The translations under genes were made by a program, and so were the position numbers. A model generated the notes under the pieces. The model ran no database searches. It saw nothing but the letters and a program-made list of their open reading frames with translations, and had not been told where the DNA came from. A stretch of DNA of 64,000 nucleotides from Piscinibacterium candidicorallinum (GTDB lineage: Bacteria > Pseudomonadota > Gammaproteobacteria > Burkholderiales > Burkholderiaceae_C), in assembly GCF_047549485.1 (NCBI RefSeq), contig NZ_CP180191.1, forward strand, positions 1,550,001 through 1,614,000, read 5' to 3'. Positions 25,305 to 34,106 of the stretch are shown one piece after another (the stretch's first letter is position 1; each line of letters starts with the position of its first letter).

Positions 25305-26573
25305 TCAAGCCGGCTGGCGCTTCCTGCTGCGGGCCTTGGCCTCATGCTTGTGCATGAATTCGCGGACCACGGGGTAGATGATCTCGCGCCAGCGGCGGCC
25401 GCTGAAGATGCCGTAGTGGCCAGCGCCTTCGGCGACGAAGTCCTTCTGCATGCTCTCGGGAATGCCGGTGCACAGGGTGTGGGCGGCCTGGGTCTGGCCG
25501 GGGCCGGAGATGTCGTCCAGTTCGCCTTCCACGGTGAGCAGGGCGATGTCGGTGATGTCCTGCGGGCGCACGCGCTGCGGCTTGCCCTGGATCATCACGT
25601 CCCAGGTGCCCTTGGGCAGGGCGTGGTCCTGGAATACGGTCTTGATGGTGGCGAGGTAGTAGTCCGCGTCCAGATCGAGCACGGCGTTGTATTCGTCGTA
25701 GAACTTGCGGTGGGCCTCGACGTCGTCGAGGTCGCCCTTGATGAGGTCCTGGTAGTAGTCCCAGTGGCTGTTGAAGTGGCGGTCCGGGTTCATGGCCACG
25801 AAGCCGGCGTGCTGCATGAAGCCGGGGTACACGCGGCGGCCGGCGCCGGGGTACTTCTCGGGTACGGTGGCAATCACGTTGAGTTCGAACCAGTCGAAGG
25901 ACTTGGTGGTAGCCAGGTTGTTGACCTGCGTGGGGCTGCAACGCGGATCGATCGGCCCGCCCATCATCGTCATGCTCACCGGGCGCTTGGGGTCCTTGAG
26001 GGTGGACATGATGGACACGGCCGCCATCACGGGCACGGTGGGCTGGCACACGCTCATCACATGCAGGTTGGGCGCCAGGCGCTGCATGAACTCGATGCAG
26101 TAGGTCACGTAGTCGTTCAGGTGGAAGCGCCCGGCCGACAGCGGCACCATCTTGGCGTCCGCCCAGTCGGTGATGTAGACGTCGAAATCCGGCAGCATGG
26201 CGCGCACGGTGTCGCGCAGCAGGGTGGCAAAGTGGCCGGAAAGCGGCGCGAAGATCAGCACCTTGGGCTGGCTCAGGTGCTCGGCGTCCAGCTTCTTGAA
26301 GCGCAGCACGCGGCAGAAGGGCTTGCGCGCCACCACTTCCTCGGCCACGGCGTATTCGACGCCGTCCACGCGGGTGTACTCCAGCCCGAACTGCGGCTTT
26401 TCGTACTCCTTGCCCAGGCGGTAGAGCAGCTCATAGCCCGCCGCCACACGCCGGTTCAGCGGGTGGATCAGGAAAGGGTTCATGGGGTGGTTGAGCCAGT
26501 GCGCCTGCGCCTGGGCGTAGGCTGTGAGCGGATTGAGAATGCTTCGCTGGAACTCGTAGACCTGGTAGAGCAT
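25305..26573 (-). CDS. phaZ: Intracellular polyhydroxyalkanoate depolymerase
   Basis: A 422-aa alpha/beta-hydrolase that mobilises stored PHB granules. The N-terminus MLYQVYEFQRSILNPLTAYA and the body match PhaZa1 of Cupriavidus. The nucleophile box is unusual for hydrolases but typical here, with Cys176 in SVCQPTVPVMAA in place of Ser. The catalytic Asp is likely within LLTVEGELDDISGPGQT and the His in EGAGHYGIFSGRRWRE. No signal peptide, consistent with granule-bound intracellular action. It is monocistronic with its own terminator. A PHA granule-associated gene is present at 30734. Confidence 0.94.
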   Translation of the reverse strand: MLYQVYEFQRSILNPLTAYAQAQAHWLNHPMNPFLIHPLNRRVAAGYELLYRLGKEYEKPQFGLEYTRVDGVEYAVAEEVVARKPFCRVLRFKKLDAEHLSQPKVLIFAPLSGHFATLLRDTVRAMLPDFDVYITDWADAKMVPLSAGRFHLNDYVTYCIEFMQRLAPNLHVMSVCQPTVPVMAAVSIMSTLKDPKRPVSMTMMGGPIDPRCSPTQVNNLATTKSFDWFELNVIATVPEKYPGAGRRVYPGFMQHAGFVAMNPDRHFNSHWDYYQDLIKGDLDDVEAHRKFYDEYNAVLDLDADYYLATIKTVFQDHALPKGTWDVMIQGKPQRVRPQDITDIALLTVEGELDDISGPGQTQAAHTLCTGIPESMQKDFVAEGAGHYGIFSGRRWREIIYPVVREFMHKHEAKARSRKRQPA

Positions 26574-26875
26574 GGTCGGATCCCCTGAAATCGGTATCGG
26601 TTTGGGCCGATTATGCGGTGCAGCAATGCAGGCGACAAATCAATGAACCGACGCCGGCACCGCCACTTCGGCCTTGACGCACAAGCCCTCCCTGAGCGGG
26701 TGGCCGGTTATGACGGATTTGCACCTGAAGCCGCGCGGTTGCGCAGTCTTTGCGTTGCACTTTCGGACGCAGGCTGCACTGCGAGCACTTTGCCGAAGCT
26801 TCCAGCACGAGCCTGACGCCATGCTTGCTGCGGCGCAGCGCGCGGTCTGCCAGGTGCGCACGGGATACCCGGCGG
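26574..26875. other. Intergenic region upstream of phaZ, no gene seen
   Basis: 302 bases between the 5' end of phaZ and the 3' end of fpr. It must hold the phaZ promoter. I see no hairpin terminator for fpr, no repeat copy and no credible small gene; open frames lack coding pattern. Confidence 0.4.
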
Positions 26876-27652
26876 CTACCAGTAGTTCTCTAGCGCGAGC
26901 TGGCCCGGCGCGCCGCGGCGGCTGGTCTTCAGACCGAGCTGCCCAAGCACTTCGCGCGTGTCCTCAACCATCTGCGGGTTGCCGCAGATCATCACGCGGC
27001 TGGCTTCGGTGCTGAACTTCAGGCCCGCGGCAGCTTCCAGCTCGCCCGATGGGATCAGACTGGTGATGCGGCCCGCCAGGCAGCCGGGCACGGCTTCACG
27101 CGTCACGGTGCGCACGTACGTGAGCTTTTGGGCAAATTCGCCGAAGAACTCGTGCGTCTTGAGGGCCTCGATCGTGTCCTGGTAGGCCAGCTCTGCGGCC
27201 TCGCGCACGCTGTGCACGAGCACGATGCGCGCAAAGCGCTCCCAGACGGCCGGGTCATGCAGGATGCTGATGAAGGGCGCGATCCCAGTGCCTGTGGACA
27301 GCAACCAGAGATCGCTGCCGCCCTCGAAACGGTCCGTGGTCAGGAAGCCGAAGTTGGTCTTGTCCACCAGCAGACTGTCGCCGACCTGCAGGCGCGCCAG
27401 TTCACTGGTGAATTCGCCGCCGGGTACGACGATGGAATAGAACTCCAGAAACTCGTCATGCGGGGCGGACACCATGCTGTAGGCGCGCCAAACGGGCTTG
27501 TCGGCACCGTCCTTGAGCACACCAAGCCGTGCCCACTGGCCGGCGGTGAACCGATAGCCCGGCGAGCGCGTGCACCTGAAGGAGAACAGATGCGGAGTCC
27601 AGGGCTTGATCCAGGTGATCCGCTCTGTGGTGTGCTTCTCGGGACTGCTCAT
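26876..27652 (-). CDS. fpr: Ferredoxin/flavodoxin-NADP reductase
   Basis: A 258-aa flavoenzyme that passes electrons between NADPH and ferredoxin or flavodoxin. FAD site: WRAYSMVSAPHDEFLEFYSI (RxYS motif) and GGEFTSELARL; NADP site: LLSTGTGIAPFISILHD and VMICGNPQMVEDTREVL; the C-terminus is ALENYW, the aromatic end typical of bacterial subclass I FPRs. It lies 34 bases downstream of fdxA on the same strand, so reductase and a probable electron partner share an operon. Fpr proteins commonly support oxidative-stress defence and iron-sulfur metabolism. Confidence 0.94.
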   Translation of the reverse strand: MSSPEKHTTERITWIKPWTPHLFSFRCTRSPGYRFTAGQWARLGVLKDGADKPVWRAYSMVSAPHDEFLEFYSIVVPGGEFTSELARLQVGDSLLVDKTNFGFLTTDRFEGGSDLWLLSTGTGIAPFISILHDPAVWERFARIVLVHSVREAAELAYQDTIEALKTHEFFGEFAQKLTYVRTVTREAVPGCLAGRITSLIPSGELEAAAGLKFSTEASRVMICGNPQMVEDTREVLGQLGLKTSRRGAPGQLALENYW

Positions 27653-27686
27653 GGGAGGAACGCACCGCGACCCGGTGCGTGCTGCA

Positions 27687-28010
27687 TCACTTCTCGAGGT
27701 ACTGCAGCTTGTCCTTCACGTCCTTCCACTGATCCGCATCGGGCAGACCGGGCTTCATGCGAGTGATGGAGGGCCACTGGGCCGTGAGCTCGACATTGAG
27801 CTTGATGAAGTGGTGCTGGTCGGCCGGCACATCTTCCTCGGCGTAGATCGCGTTGACCGGGCATTCAGGAATGCACACGGCGCAGTCGATGCACTCGTCC
27901 GGGTCGATCACCAGGAAATTCGGGCCCTCGCGAAAGCAGTCCACCGGGCAGACATCCACGCAGTCGGTGTATTTGCACTTGATGCAGGCTTCGGTCACTA
28001 CATGCGTCAT
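27687..28010 (-). CDS. fdxA: Seven-iron ferredoxin FdxA
   Basis: A 107-aa soluble ferredoxin with MTHVVTEACIKCKYTDCVDVC at the start (3Fe-4S/4Fe-4S ligands C-x2-C-x4-C-x3-CP) and CIDCAVCIPECPVNAIYAE for the 4Fe-4S cluster, followed by the long C-terminal extension usual for this class (LNVELTAQWPSI). It carries one-electron equivalents in the cytoplasm. It is the first gene of fdxA-fpr; the promoter region 28011-28231 is shared with the divergent transporter gene. Confidence 0.95.
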   Translation of the reverse strand: MTHVVTEACIKCKYTDCVDVCPVDCFREGPNFLVIDPDECIDCAVCIPECPVNAIYAEEDVPADQHHFIKLNVELTAQWPSITRMKPGLPDADQWKDVKDKLQYLEK

Positions 28011-28231
28011 GGGGCGCTCTTGAAGATGGGCCGCGGGCGGGCGGTGTAGGGGTGTTGTCAGGTATCGGCCGCTATTGTATCGAAGCGACCTAGGCGAAAA
28101 CCCCGACGCCCGTCTCGGAATCCGGGGCTTTGCCCGTGGCTCGGTTCAAGGCCGGCCGCCGTCGCACGACGTGCAAATACACAAGAACACGCGGCAGCGC
28201 AGACCGCAGGCAGCACCCAGGGAGACACTTC

Positions 28232-29689
28232 ATGCATTGCAGCGCACGGCCCGCGGCCGATTCATCCGCATCGTTCGGAGCCTTGCGCTCTTGGGGGGCT
28301 CGCCGACCCGGGACGCGAGCCACGGAGCTGAAGGCTCTGGTGGCCGTGGTGATGGCGCTGCTGGTGCCGGCCGCCTGGGCAGGCAGTTTTGCCGGCCCCA
28401 GCGTCGGCCCGGTACCGGTCGAGTTCTTCCTGTTTGCCGCCGTGCTGCTGTGCGTGGCCCTGTTCCATGACCACACCCTGAAGGTGGCCGTGACGGGCGC
28501 CGTGGTGATCGCGGTCTACAAGATTGCGTTCTCGCCCTTCCATGCCGGTGCCGGGCTCGCGGGCTTTGCAGGGCACCTCACGCACGAATGGGTGATGCTG
28601 GCCAACCTGCTGGGTCTGCTGCTGGGTTTCGCGATGTTGTCCGTGCACTTCGAGAAGACCGAGATCCCGGCGGTGCTGCCGCGCTTTCTGCCCGACGACT
28701 GGAAGGGCGGCTTCGTGCTGCTGATCATGGTGTTCGTGCTGTCAGCCTTTCTGGACAACATCGCCGCGGCTTTGATCGGCGGCACCATGGCGGGTGTGGT
28801 GTTCAAGCGACGTCTGCATGTGGGCTACCTGGCCGCCATCGTCGCGGCATCGAATGCCGGTGGTGCGGGCAGCGTGGTGGGTGATACCACCACCACCATG
28901 ATGTGGATTGCCGGCGTGTCGCCGCTGGAGGTGGTGGAGGGCTTCGTGGGCTCTGCGGTCGCGCTGTCGATCTTCGGCGTCATCGCTGCGCGGCAGCAGC
29001 ACGCGTTCCAGCCGATTGCCAAGGACGAGGTGGCACACGCACCGATTGACTGGGCGCGCGTTGGCATTGTGGTCTTCATCCTGGTGACGGCGATCATCGT
29101 GAACGTGCTGATCAACACGCGCTTTGCGGCGCACTCGGACAGCTTCCCGTGGCTGGGCGTGGCCGTGTGGGTGGCCATCCTGCTCGCCGCACCGGTACGG
29201 ATGCCCTCCTGGGCCGATCTCCCGGCGGCATTCAAGGGCTCGGTGTTCCTGCTGAGCCTGGTGCTGTGTGCATCGATGATGCCGGTGGAAAAGCTGCCGG
29301 CGGCCTCCTGGCAGACAGCCTTCGGTCTGGGCTTCGTGTCGGCGGTGTTCGACAACATCCCGCTCACGGAACTGGCGCTCAAGCAAGGCGGCTATGACTG
29401 GGGATTCCTCGCCTTTGCGGTGGGCTTTGGCGGCTCCATGATCTGGTTCGGTTCCAGCGCAGGCGTGGCGCTGTCCAACATGTATCCGCAGGCCAGGAGC
29501 GTGGGTGCATGGCTCAAGGGCGGCTGGCACGTGGCGCTGGCGTATGTGGCGGGCTTTCTGGTCATGCTGGCCGTGGTGGGCTTCCACCCGGGCAGCACGC
29601 CCAAGACGGCAGCGCAGGTACCTGGCGCTGCCGCGCCCGCCACGCTGCCCGCATCGACCTCGACCCCACCGCACACCCCCGCCCAGTGA
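28232..29689 (+). CDS. ArsB/NhaD-superfamily (ion transporter) membrane protein
   Basis: A 485-aa inner-membrane protein with about 11-12 TM helices. Pseudo-symmetric halves carry characteristic unwound-helix motifs: FVLSAFLDNIAAALIGGTMAG plus GSVVGDTTTTMMWIAGVSP, and later SAVFDNIPLTELALKQGGYDWG. These point to the IT superfamily (NhaD, ArsB, citrate/SLC13-like). A Na+/H+ antiporter or an organic-anion carrier are both possible; substrate unassigned. The ATG at 28232 has GGGAGA six bases upstream. The C-terminus is a Pro/Thr-rich tail. The next gene starts within its stop codon (GTGA). Confidence 0.8.
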   Translation: MHCSARPAADSSASFGALRSWGARRPGTRATELKALVAVVMALLVPAAWAGSFAGPSVGPVPVEFFLFAAVLLCVALFHDHTLKVAVTGAVVIAVYKIAFSPFHAGAGLAGFAGHLTHEWVMLANLLGLLLGFAMLSVHFEKTEIPAVLPRFLPDDWKGGFVLLIMVFVLSAFLDNIAAALIGGTMAGVVFKRRLHVGYLAAIVAASNAGGAGSVVGDTTTTMMWIAGVSPLEVVEGFVGSAVALSIFGVIAARQQHAFQPIAKDEVAHAPIDWARVGIVVFILVTAIIVNVLINTRFAAHSDSFPWLGVAVWVAILLAAPVRMPSWADLPAAFKGSVFLLSLVLCASMMPVEKLPAASWQTAFGLGFVSAVFDNIPLTELALKQGGYDWGFLAFAVGFGGSMIWFGSSAGVALSNMYPQARSVGAWLKGGWHVALAYVAGFLVMLAVVGFHPGSTPKTAAQVPGAAAPATLPASTSTPPHTPAQ

Positions 29690-30663
29690 CCCAGAACACC
29701 CCGCTCATCGCACTGACCCGCGCCGTCTTCGACGACCAGATCACCACGCTTTCGCGGCAGTACCCACTGCGCAGCAACCAGGGCGACGAGCCGCTCGCGC
29801 CTGCCGCGCTCCACGCGCAGGTGGCGGGCGCCACGGCGCTGATCCCCACCGTGGCAGACCGCATCGATGCCGCGGTGCTCGACGCGGCCCCGGGTCTGAA
29901 GGTGGTCAGCAACGTCGGCGTGGGCACCAACAACATCGACATTGCTGCCTGCACGGCGCGCGGCATCGTGGTGACCAACACCCCGGGTGTGCTCACCGAA
30001 ACCACGGCCGACATGGCCTGGGCGCTGCTCATGGCCGCCGCGCGCCATGTGCCGCAAAGCGAACGCTGGCTGCGTGAAGGCGCCTGGGACCGCTGGGCCC
30101 TGCAGCAGTGGCTCGGCAAGGACGTGCACGGCGCCACGCTCGGCATCGTCGGCATGGGCACGATCGGCAGCGCCGTAGCGCGCCGGGCGCGCGGCTTCGG
30201 CATGAAGATCGTCTACACCAACCGCAGCCGCGCGGCGAACGAGGCCGAGATCGGCGCCAGCTTCATGCCCCTGGATGAGCTGCTGGCCGCCAGTGACTTC
30301 ATCGTGCTCGTGGTGCCGTACTCGCCCGCCACGCACCACCTGATCGGCGCGGCGCAGTTGGCGAAGATGAAGCGCGACGCCGTGCTGATCAACATCGCGC
30401 GTGGCGGTGTGGTGGACGATGCGGCGCTGGTCGAGGCCCTGGCGGCGCAGCGCATCGGCGGCGCGGCCCTGGATGTGTTCGAGAACGAGCCGAAGTTCGA
30501 CCGGCGCTTTCTCGACCTGCCCAATGTCGTGCTCACGCCGCACATCGGCTCGGCCAGTCTGGCGACGCGGCGCGCCATGGCGCAGCTGGCCATCGATAAC
30601 TGCACCGCAGCGTTGCGGGGCGAGCGGGCGCCCAATATGGTGAACCCGGACGTGCTGAAGTAA
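29686..30663 (+). CDS. D-isomer-specific 2-hydroxyacid dehydrogenase (glyoxylate/hydroxypyruvate reductase type)
   Basis: A 325-aa NAD(P)-dependent oxidoreductase. Visible are the Rossmann motif LGIVGMGTIGSAVARRARGFG, catalytic Arg in LINIARGGVVDDAAL, Glu in LDVFENEPKFDRR and His in LTPHIGSASLATR. It reduces 2-keto acids such as glyoxylate, hydroxypyruvate or 2-ketogluconate (GhrB group); the exact substrate is not fixed by sequence. The GTG start at 29686 overlaps the transporter's stop, so the dehydrogenase may act on an acid moved by that carrier (inference). Confidence 0.92.
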   Translation: MTQNTPLIALTRAVFDDQITTLSRQYPLRSNQGDEPLAPAALHAQVAGATALIPTVADRIDAAVLDAAPGLKVVSNVGVGTNNIDIAACTARGIVVTNTPGVLTETTADMAWALLMAAARHVPQSERWLREGAWDRWALQQWLGKDVHGATLGIVGMGTIGSAVARRARGFGMKIVYTNRSRAANEAEIGASFMPLDELLAASDFIVLVVPYSPATHHLIGAAQLAKMKRDAVLINIARGGVVDDAALVEALAAQRIGGAALDVFENEPKFDRRFLDLPNVVLTPHIGSASLATRRAMAQLAIDNCTAALRGERAPNMVNPDVLK

Positions 30664-30733
30664 AACGCGCGCACCGCGCCCTGCTGAGGCAGCACCTCGC
30701 AGCCGATCACGACAACAAGGACACCGCTCGCCC

Positions 30734-31105
30734 ATGGCCGACATCGAACTCTCACGCGAACACCAGCTCACCGACGCCCAGGCCCGCAAGGTCGCCCAGG
30801 GCGTGGCCGACGACATGGCCGAGGAGTACGGTCTGGAGAGCGAGTGGGATGGCGACGAGCTGCATTTCTCCCGCGCCGGCGTGAACGGCCGCCTGTCTCT
30901 CGAGCCCGGCGTCATGAGCGTGGAGGTGAGCCTCGGCTTTCTGCTGCGCCCCTTCGCCGGCAAGATCCGCGAACACATGAGCGCCAATTTCGACAAACTT
31001 CTGGCCGAGGCGGCCAAGGGTGGCAAGGCCGCCAAGAGTGCCAAGCCGGCAGACGCTGCACCCGCCAAAAAAGCGCCTGCCAAGAAGGCCGCCGCAAAGA
31101 AGTAG
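30734..31105 (+). CDS. Polyhydroxyalkanoic acid system family protein
   Basis: A 123-aa protein. Residues 1-90 match the small family often found near PHA genes (MADIELSREHQLTDAQARKV, LHFSRAGVNGRLSLEPGVM, LGFLLRPFAGKIREHMSANF). Residues 91-123 form a Lys/Ala-rich tail (AAPAKKAPAKKAAAKK) like those of PHA- or DNA-binding proteins. It may help granule or membrane association; the biochemical role is not established. It stands 70 bases after the dehydrogenase gene. Confidence 0.85.
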   Translation: MADIELSREHQLTDAQARKVAQGVADDMAEEYGLESEWDGDELHFSRAGVNGRLSLEPGVMSVEVSLGFLLRPFAGKIREHMSANFDKLLAEAAKGGKAAKSAKPADAAPAKKAPAKKAAAKK

Positions 31106-31127
31106 CCCTCTTGCCAGCAACCTGCTA

Positions 31128-31742
31128 ATGATCCTGGATCCCGAGCTGGTGCAGGCTCGACGCCAAGCAAGCCGTGCGTTCTGGTCGCTGAAGCTTCACG
31201 CTGCGCCTGCGCTTGTGGTGATACTCGCGCTCTTTGCACCGGCTGACGCGCTGGACCGAAGCGCGCTTGCGCGAGAGTTCTGCAGCTGGGTGGTGTGGTT
31301 GGCTCCATTCTTGGCCGTGCACGCGGAGCAGAGCTACGTGCCCCAGGTTGTCACGCTGGTGAAGTGTGTGTCTTTCGCAGCGCTACCGGTAGTTCTTGCC
31401 GCAGCGATCCCTATTTGGATGAAGCAGATCCCCGTCCTTCTTCTTTTGGCAAGCGACGGGCAAGTCGATTTGTCCGAACAGCGGGCGGCGTCAAGGCGCT
31501 GGGTTAGCGCAGTCGTTGTGGGCGTCATGTTTCTCCTCGTGTTCGTTTTCAATTGGGTATTCCCTGCATGGTCTCCCTCGTTCGAAACCCATCGACCGGA
31601 AGCGGGTCCATGGGCGCATCGCGTGGTTTTGGCTATTGTTGAGTACGCAATGCTGATCATGGTCTCGAGTCTCACCGGCATGGTCGCGGCCTACGAGGGG
31701 GCGAAGGCCGAATGGCGCAAGCGGGCCTCACGCAGCAGCTAA
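31128..31742 (+). CDS. Hypothetical integral membrane protein
   Basis: A 204-aa protein with about four TM segments (LHAAPALVVILALFAPAD, CVSFAALPVVLAAAIPIW, VSAVVVGVMFLLVFVFNWVF, VLAIVEYAMLIMVSSLTGMV). The ATG at 31128 starts MILDPELVQARRQASRAFWS; an upstream extension of the frame overlaps the previous gene and looks non-coding. No family is recognised. Codon use is less GC-biased than its neighbours, so it may be a later arrival. It lies 22 bases after the PHA protein. Confidence 0.7.
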   Translation: MILDPELVQARRQASRAFWSLKLHAAPALVVILALFAPADALDRSALAREFCSWVVWLAPFLAVHAEQSYVPQVVTLVKCVSFAALPVVLAAAIPIWMKQIPVLLLLASDGQVDLSEQRAASRRWVSAVVVGVMFLLVFVFNWVFPAWSPSFETHRPEAGPWAHRVVLAIVEYAMLIMVSSLTGMVAAYEGAKAEWRKRASRSS

Positions 31743-31751
31743 GTCCCTGCC

Positions 31752-32684
31752 ATGCACGCCTACTACAGCGACCGTTTCGTCCTGCCGCTGCCCGAGGGGC
31801 ATCGCTTCCCGATGGCCAAGTACCGCATGCTGCGCGAGCGGATTGCGGCCGAACTGCCGCAGGTGACGCTGAGCGAGCCGCAGGCGGCCAGCGATGGCGT
31901 GCTCGCACTCGCCCATAGCCCGCAGTATGTGCAGCAGGTCGCCACCAACACCCTGCCGCCCCTGGTGCAGCGCGCGATCGGCTTTCCGTGGAGCGAACAG
32001 ATGGTGGAGCGCTCACGCCGCTCGGTGGGTGCGACGATCGATGCGGCCCGGGCTGCGTTCACCGACGGGCTGGCCTGCAACCTGGCCGGCGGCACGCACC
32101 ATGCCTTTGCCGAGAAGGGCGGCGGCTTCTGCGTCTTCAATGATGCGGCCGTGGCTGCACGCCTGATGCAGGCCGAGGCGCACCGAAGCGGCCGCAGGCA
32201 TCTGCAGGTGGCGATCATCGACCTGGACGTGCACCAGGGGGATGGCACGGCCAGCATCCTGGCCGGTGATGAGTCGATCTTCACGCTGTCCCTGCACGGC
32301 GAAAAGAACTACCCGGCGCACAAGCAGCTCAGCGATCTGGACGTGCCGCTGCCCGACGGCACGGACGATGCCGCCTACCTGCACGCGCTGGATGCGGCGC
32401 TGGCTGAACTGGACGCGCGCTGCCAGCCGGGCTTTGCCATCTACCTGGCCGGAGCCGACCCGCACGAAGGCGATCGGCTCGGGCGCCTGAAGCTCACGGT
32501 GGACGGGCTGGCCGCGCGCGACGAGCGTGTGTTCCGTTGGCTGCACGAGCGGCGCATCCCGGCGGCGGTGGCCATGGCCGGGGGCTACAACCAGCACATC
32601 GAGACTACAGTGCAGATCCACTTCAACACGGTGGCTGCTGCGGCGTCATGGAGCACACGCTGGCGGGCGCGTGCAGCCGCCTGA
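31752..32684 (+). CDS. Histone-deacetylase-family amidohydrolase
   Basis: A 310-aa zinc-dependent deacetylase-fold protein. Conserved blocks are the paired His in LAGGTHHAFAEKGGGFC, GFCVFNDAAVAARLM, the metal-binding IIDLDVHQGDGTASI, and IYLAGADPHEGDRLGRL, with a late AVAMAGGYN. Bacterial members deacetylate polyamines, acetoin-linked or other small substrates or proteins. It starts nine bases after the preceding membrane gene. The substrate cannot be told. Confidence 0.93.
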   Translation: MHAYYSDRFVLPLPEGHRFPMAKYRMLRERIAAELPQVTLSEPQAASDGVLALAHSPQYVQQVATNTLPPLVQRAIGFPWSEQMVERSRRSVGATIDAARAAFTDGLACNLAGGTHHAFAEKGGGFCVFNDAAVAARLMQAEAHRSGRRHLQVAIIDLDVHQGDGTASILAGDESIFTLSLHGEKNYPAHKQLSDLDVPLPDGTDDAAYLHALDAALAELDARCQPGFAIYLAGADPHEGDRLGRLKLTVDGLAARDERVFRWLHERRIPAAVAMAGGYNQHIETTVQIHFNTVAAAASWSTRWRARAAA

Positions 32685-32763
32685 GCAGCCTGCGACGTGC
32701 GGCAGGCTGCACCGGCCGTGCGGCTGGGCTGAGCGGGTTGCGGCGGCTGCTTAAATCGGGTCA

Positions 32764-33648
32764 ATGTCCATCCAACCCCTTTCAGCCGACACGGCCCGCG
32801 GGCTGGGCTGGCTCGCGCCAGCCGCGTTCATCTTCATTTGGTCCTCGGGCTATGTCGTGGCCAAGGCCGCAGCGCCCCATGCCGATCCCTTGACCTTTCT
32901 CTCGGTGCGCTACGCCGGCGTGGTGCTGCTCATGCTCGCGCTGGCGTTTGCCTTCAGGGCGCCCTGGCCCTCGCGCCGCGACGCGCTGCACATTGCTGTG
33001 GCCGGTATCGGCATCCAGGCCATCTATCTGGGCGGGGTGTGGGTCGCCATCCGGCTCGGCATGGCTGCCGGCGTGGCCGCGCTCATCGTGAATCTGCAGC
33101 CCGTCTTGGTGGCTGCGCTTGCGCCGCTGGTGCACGAAAGCGTGAATCGCCGCCAGTGGCTGGGCGTGGCCCTGGGCTTTGGCGGGGTGGTGCTGGTGGT
33201 CTGGCACAAGCTCGCGGGCGCTGCGCTCAGCGCAGGGCCGGTGCTGCTGTGCGTGATGGCGCTGGCGGGCATCACGGTCGGCACGCTCTATCAGAAGCGC
33301 CGTGTGCCGAACTTCGACCTGCGCACCGGGCAGGTGGTGCAGTTCACGGCCTCGCTGCTCGTCACGCTGCCCTTTGCCTGGGCCTTTGAGCCCATGCGCA
33401 TCGAGTGGAATGCGCAGGTCTTTGCAGCCATGGCCTGGAGCATCGTGGTGCTCACGGCCGGGGGCATCAGCCTCATGTTCTACATGCTGCGCCACGGCCA
33501 GGCCACTGCCGTGACCAGCACCATGTACATCGTGCCGTCCGTCACCGCACTGATGGCCTGGCTGATGTTTGGCGAAACCCTGAACGCCATTGCCGTGCTC
33601 GGCATGGTGGTGACCCTGGTGGGGGTGTATCTGGTGGTGCGCAAGTGA
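32764..33648 (+). CDS. EamA/DMT-family transporter
   Basis: A 294-aa inner-membrane carrier with ten predicted TM helices in two EamA repeats: FIFIWSSGYVVAKAAAPHADP and FLSVRYAGVVLLMLALAFAF in the first, LLCVMALAGITVGTLYQKR and FYMLRHGQATAVTSTMYIVP in the second. The family exports amino acids, nucleosides and other metabolites. Its stop overlaps the thioesterase start (GTGA), so the two are coexpressed. Confidence 0.9.
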   Translation: MSIQPLSADTARGLGWLAPAAFIFIWSSGYVVAKAAAPHADPLTFLSVRYAGVVLLMLALAFAFRAPWPSRRDALHIAVAGIGIQAIYLGGVWVAIRLGMAAGVAALIVNLQPVLVAALAPLVHESVNRRQWLGVALGFGGVVLVVWHKLAGAALSAGPVLLCVMALAGITVGTLYQKRRVPNFDLRTGQVVQFTASLLVTLPFAWAFEPMRIEWNAQVFAAMAWSIVVLTAGGISLMFYMLRHGQATAVTSTMYIVPSVTALMAWLMFGETLNAIAVLGMVVTLVGVYLVVRK

Positions 33649-34106
33649 CTGAATCCACGACAGAACGCAAACCTGCGCGGCCCGTGCCGCGCCCACGCAG
33701 CGACTTCCGCGTCTTCGTGCCCATCAGCACCCGCTGGATGGACAACGACGTCTACGGGCACATCAACAACGTCACCTACTACAGCTTCTTCGACACCGCG
33801 GTGAACGGCTGGCTGGTGGGGCAGGGCGCACTCGACATCGACACGAGCCCGGTCATCGGGATGGTGGTGCAGACCCAGTGCGACTACTTCGCGCCCCTGG
33901 CGTTTCCGCAGGCCATCGAAGCTGGCTTGCGCGTGGCTCACCTCGGGGGCTCGAGCGTGCGCTATGAAGTCGGTATCTTTGCGGCGGGCGAGCCGCTGAC
34001 CGCCGCCCATGGCCACTTCGTGCACGTGTATGTGGACCGTGCACACCGCCGCCCGGTGCCGCTGCCCGAGCTGCTCAGAACAACACTGACCCGACTCTTG
34101 CCATGA
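33645..34106 (+). CDS. Hotdog-fold acyl-CoA thioesterase (4HBT/YbgC type)
   Basis: A 153-aa protein with the 4HBT signature TRWMDNDVYGHINNVTYYSF (acidic residue, GHINN and Tyr, as in 4-hydroxybenzoyl-CoA and YbgC thioesterases), QTQCDYFAPLAFPQ and a C-terminal strand AAHGHFVHVYVD. It hydrolyses acyl-CoA thioesters; chain preference unknown. It starts at GTG 33645 inside the EamA stop and ends in ATGA overlap with the nitroreductase. Confidence 0.9.
   Translation: MTESTTERKPARPVPRPRSDFRVFVPISTRWMDNDVYGHINNVTYYSFFDTAVNGWLVGQGALDIDTSPVIGMVVQTQCDYFAPLAFPQAIEAGLRVAHLGGSSVRYEVGIFAAGEPLTAAHGHFVHVYVDRAHRRPVPLPELLRTTLTRLLP

Noticed and set aside
28232..29689. Firm naming of the transporter as NhaD
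   Set aside because: The superfamily is clear but the Na+/H+ antiporter subgroup is not separable from citrate-type carriers by eye.
31705..31735. ATGGCGCAAGCGGGCC as a repeat end
   Set aside because: It lies within the coding end of a membrane-protein gene and only about ten bases agree.
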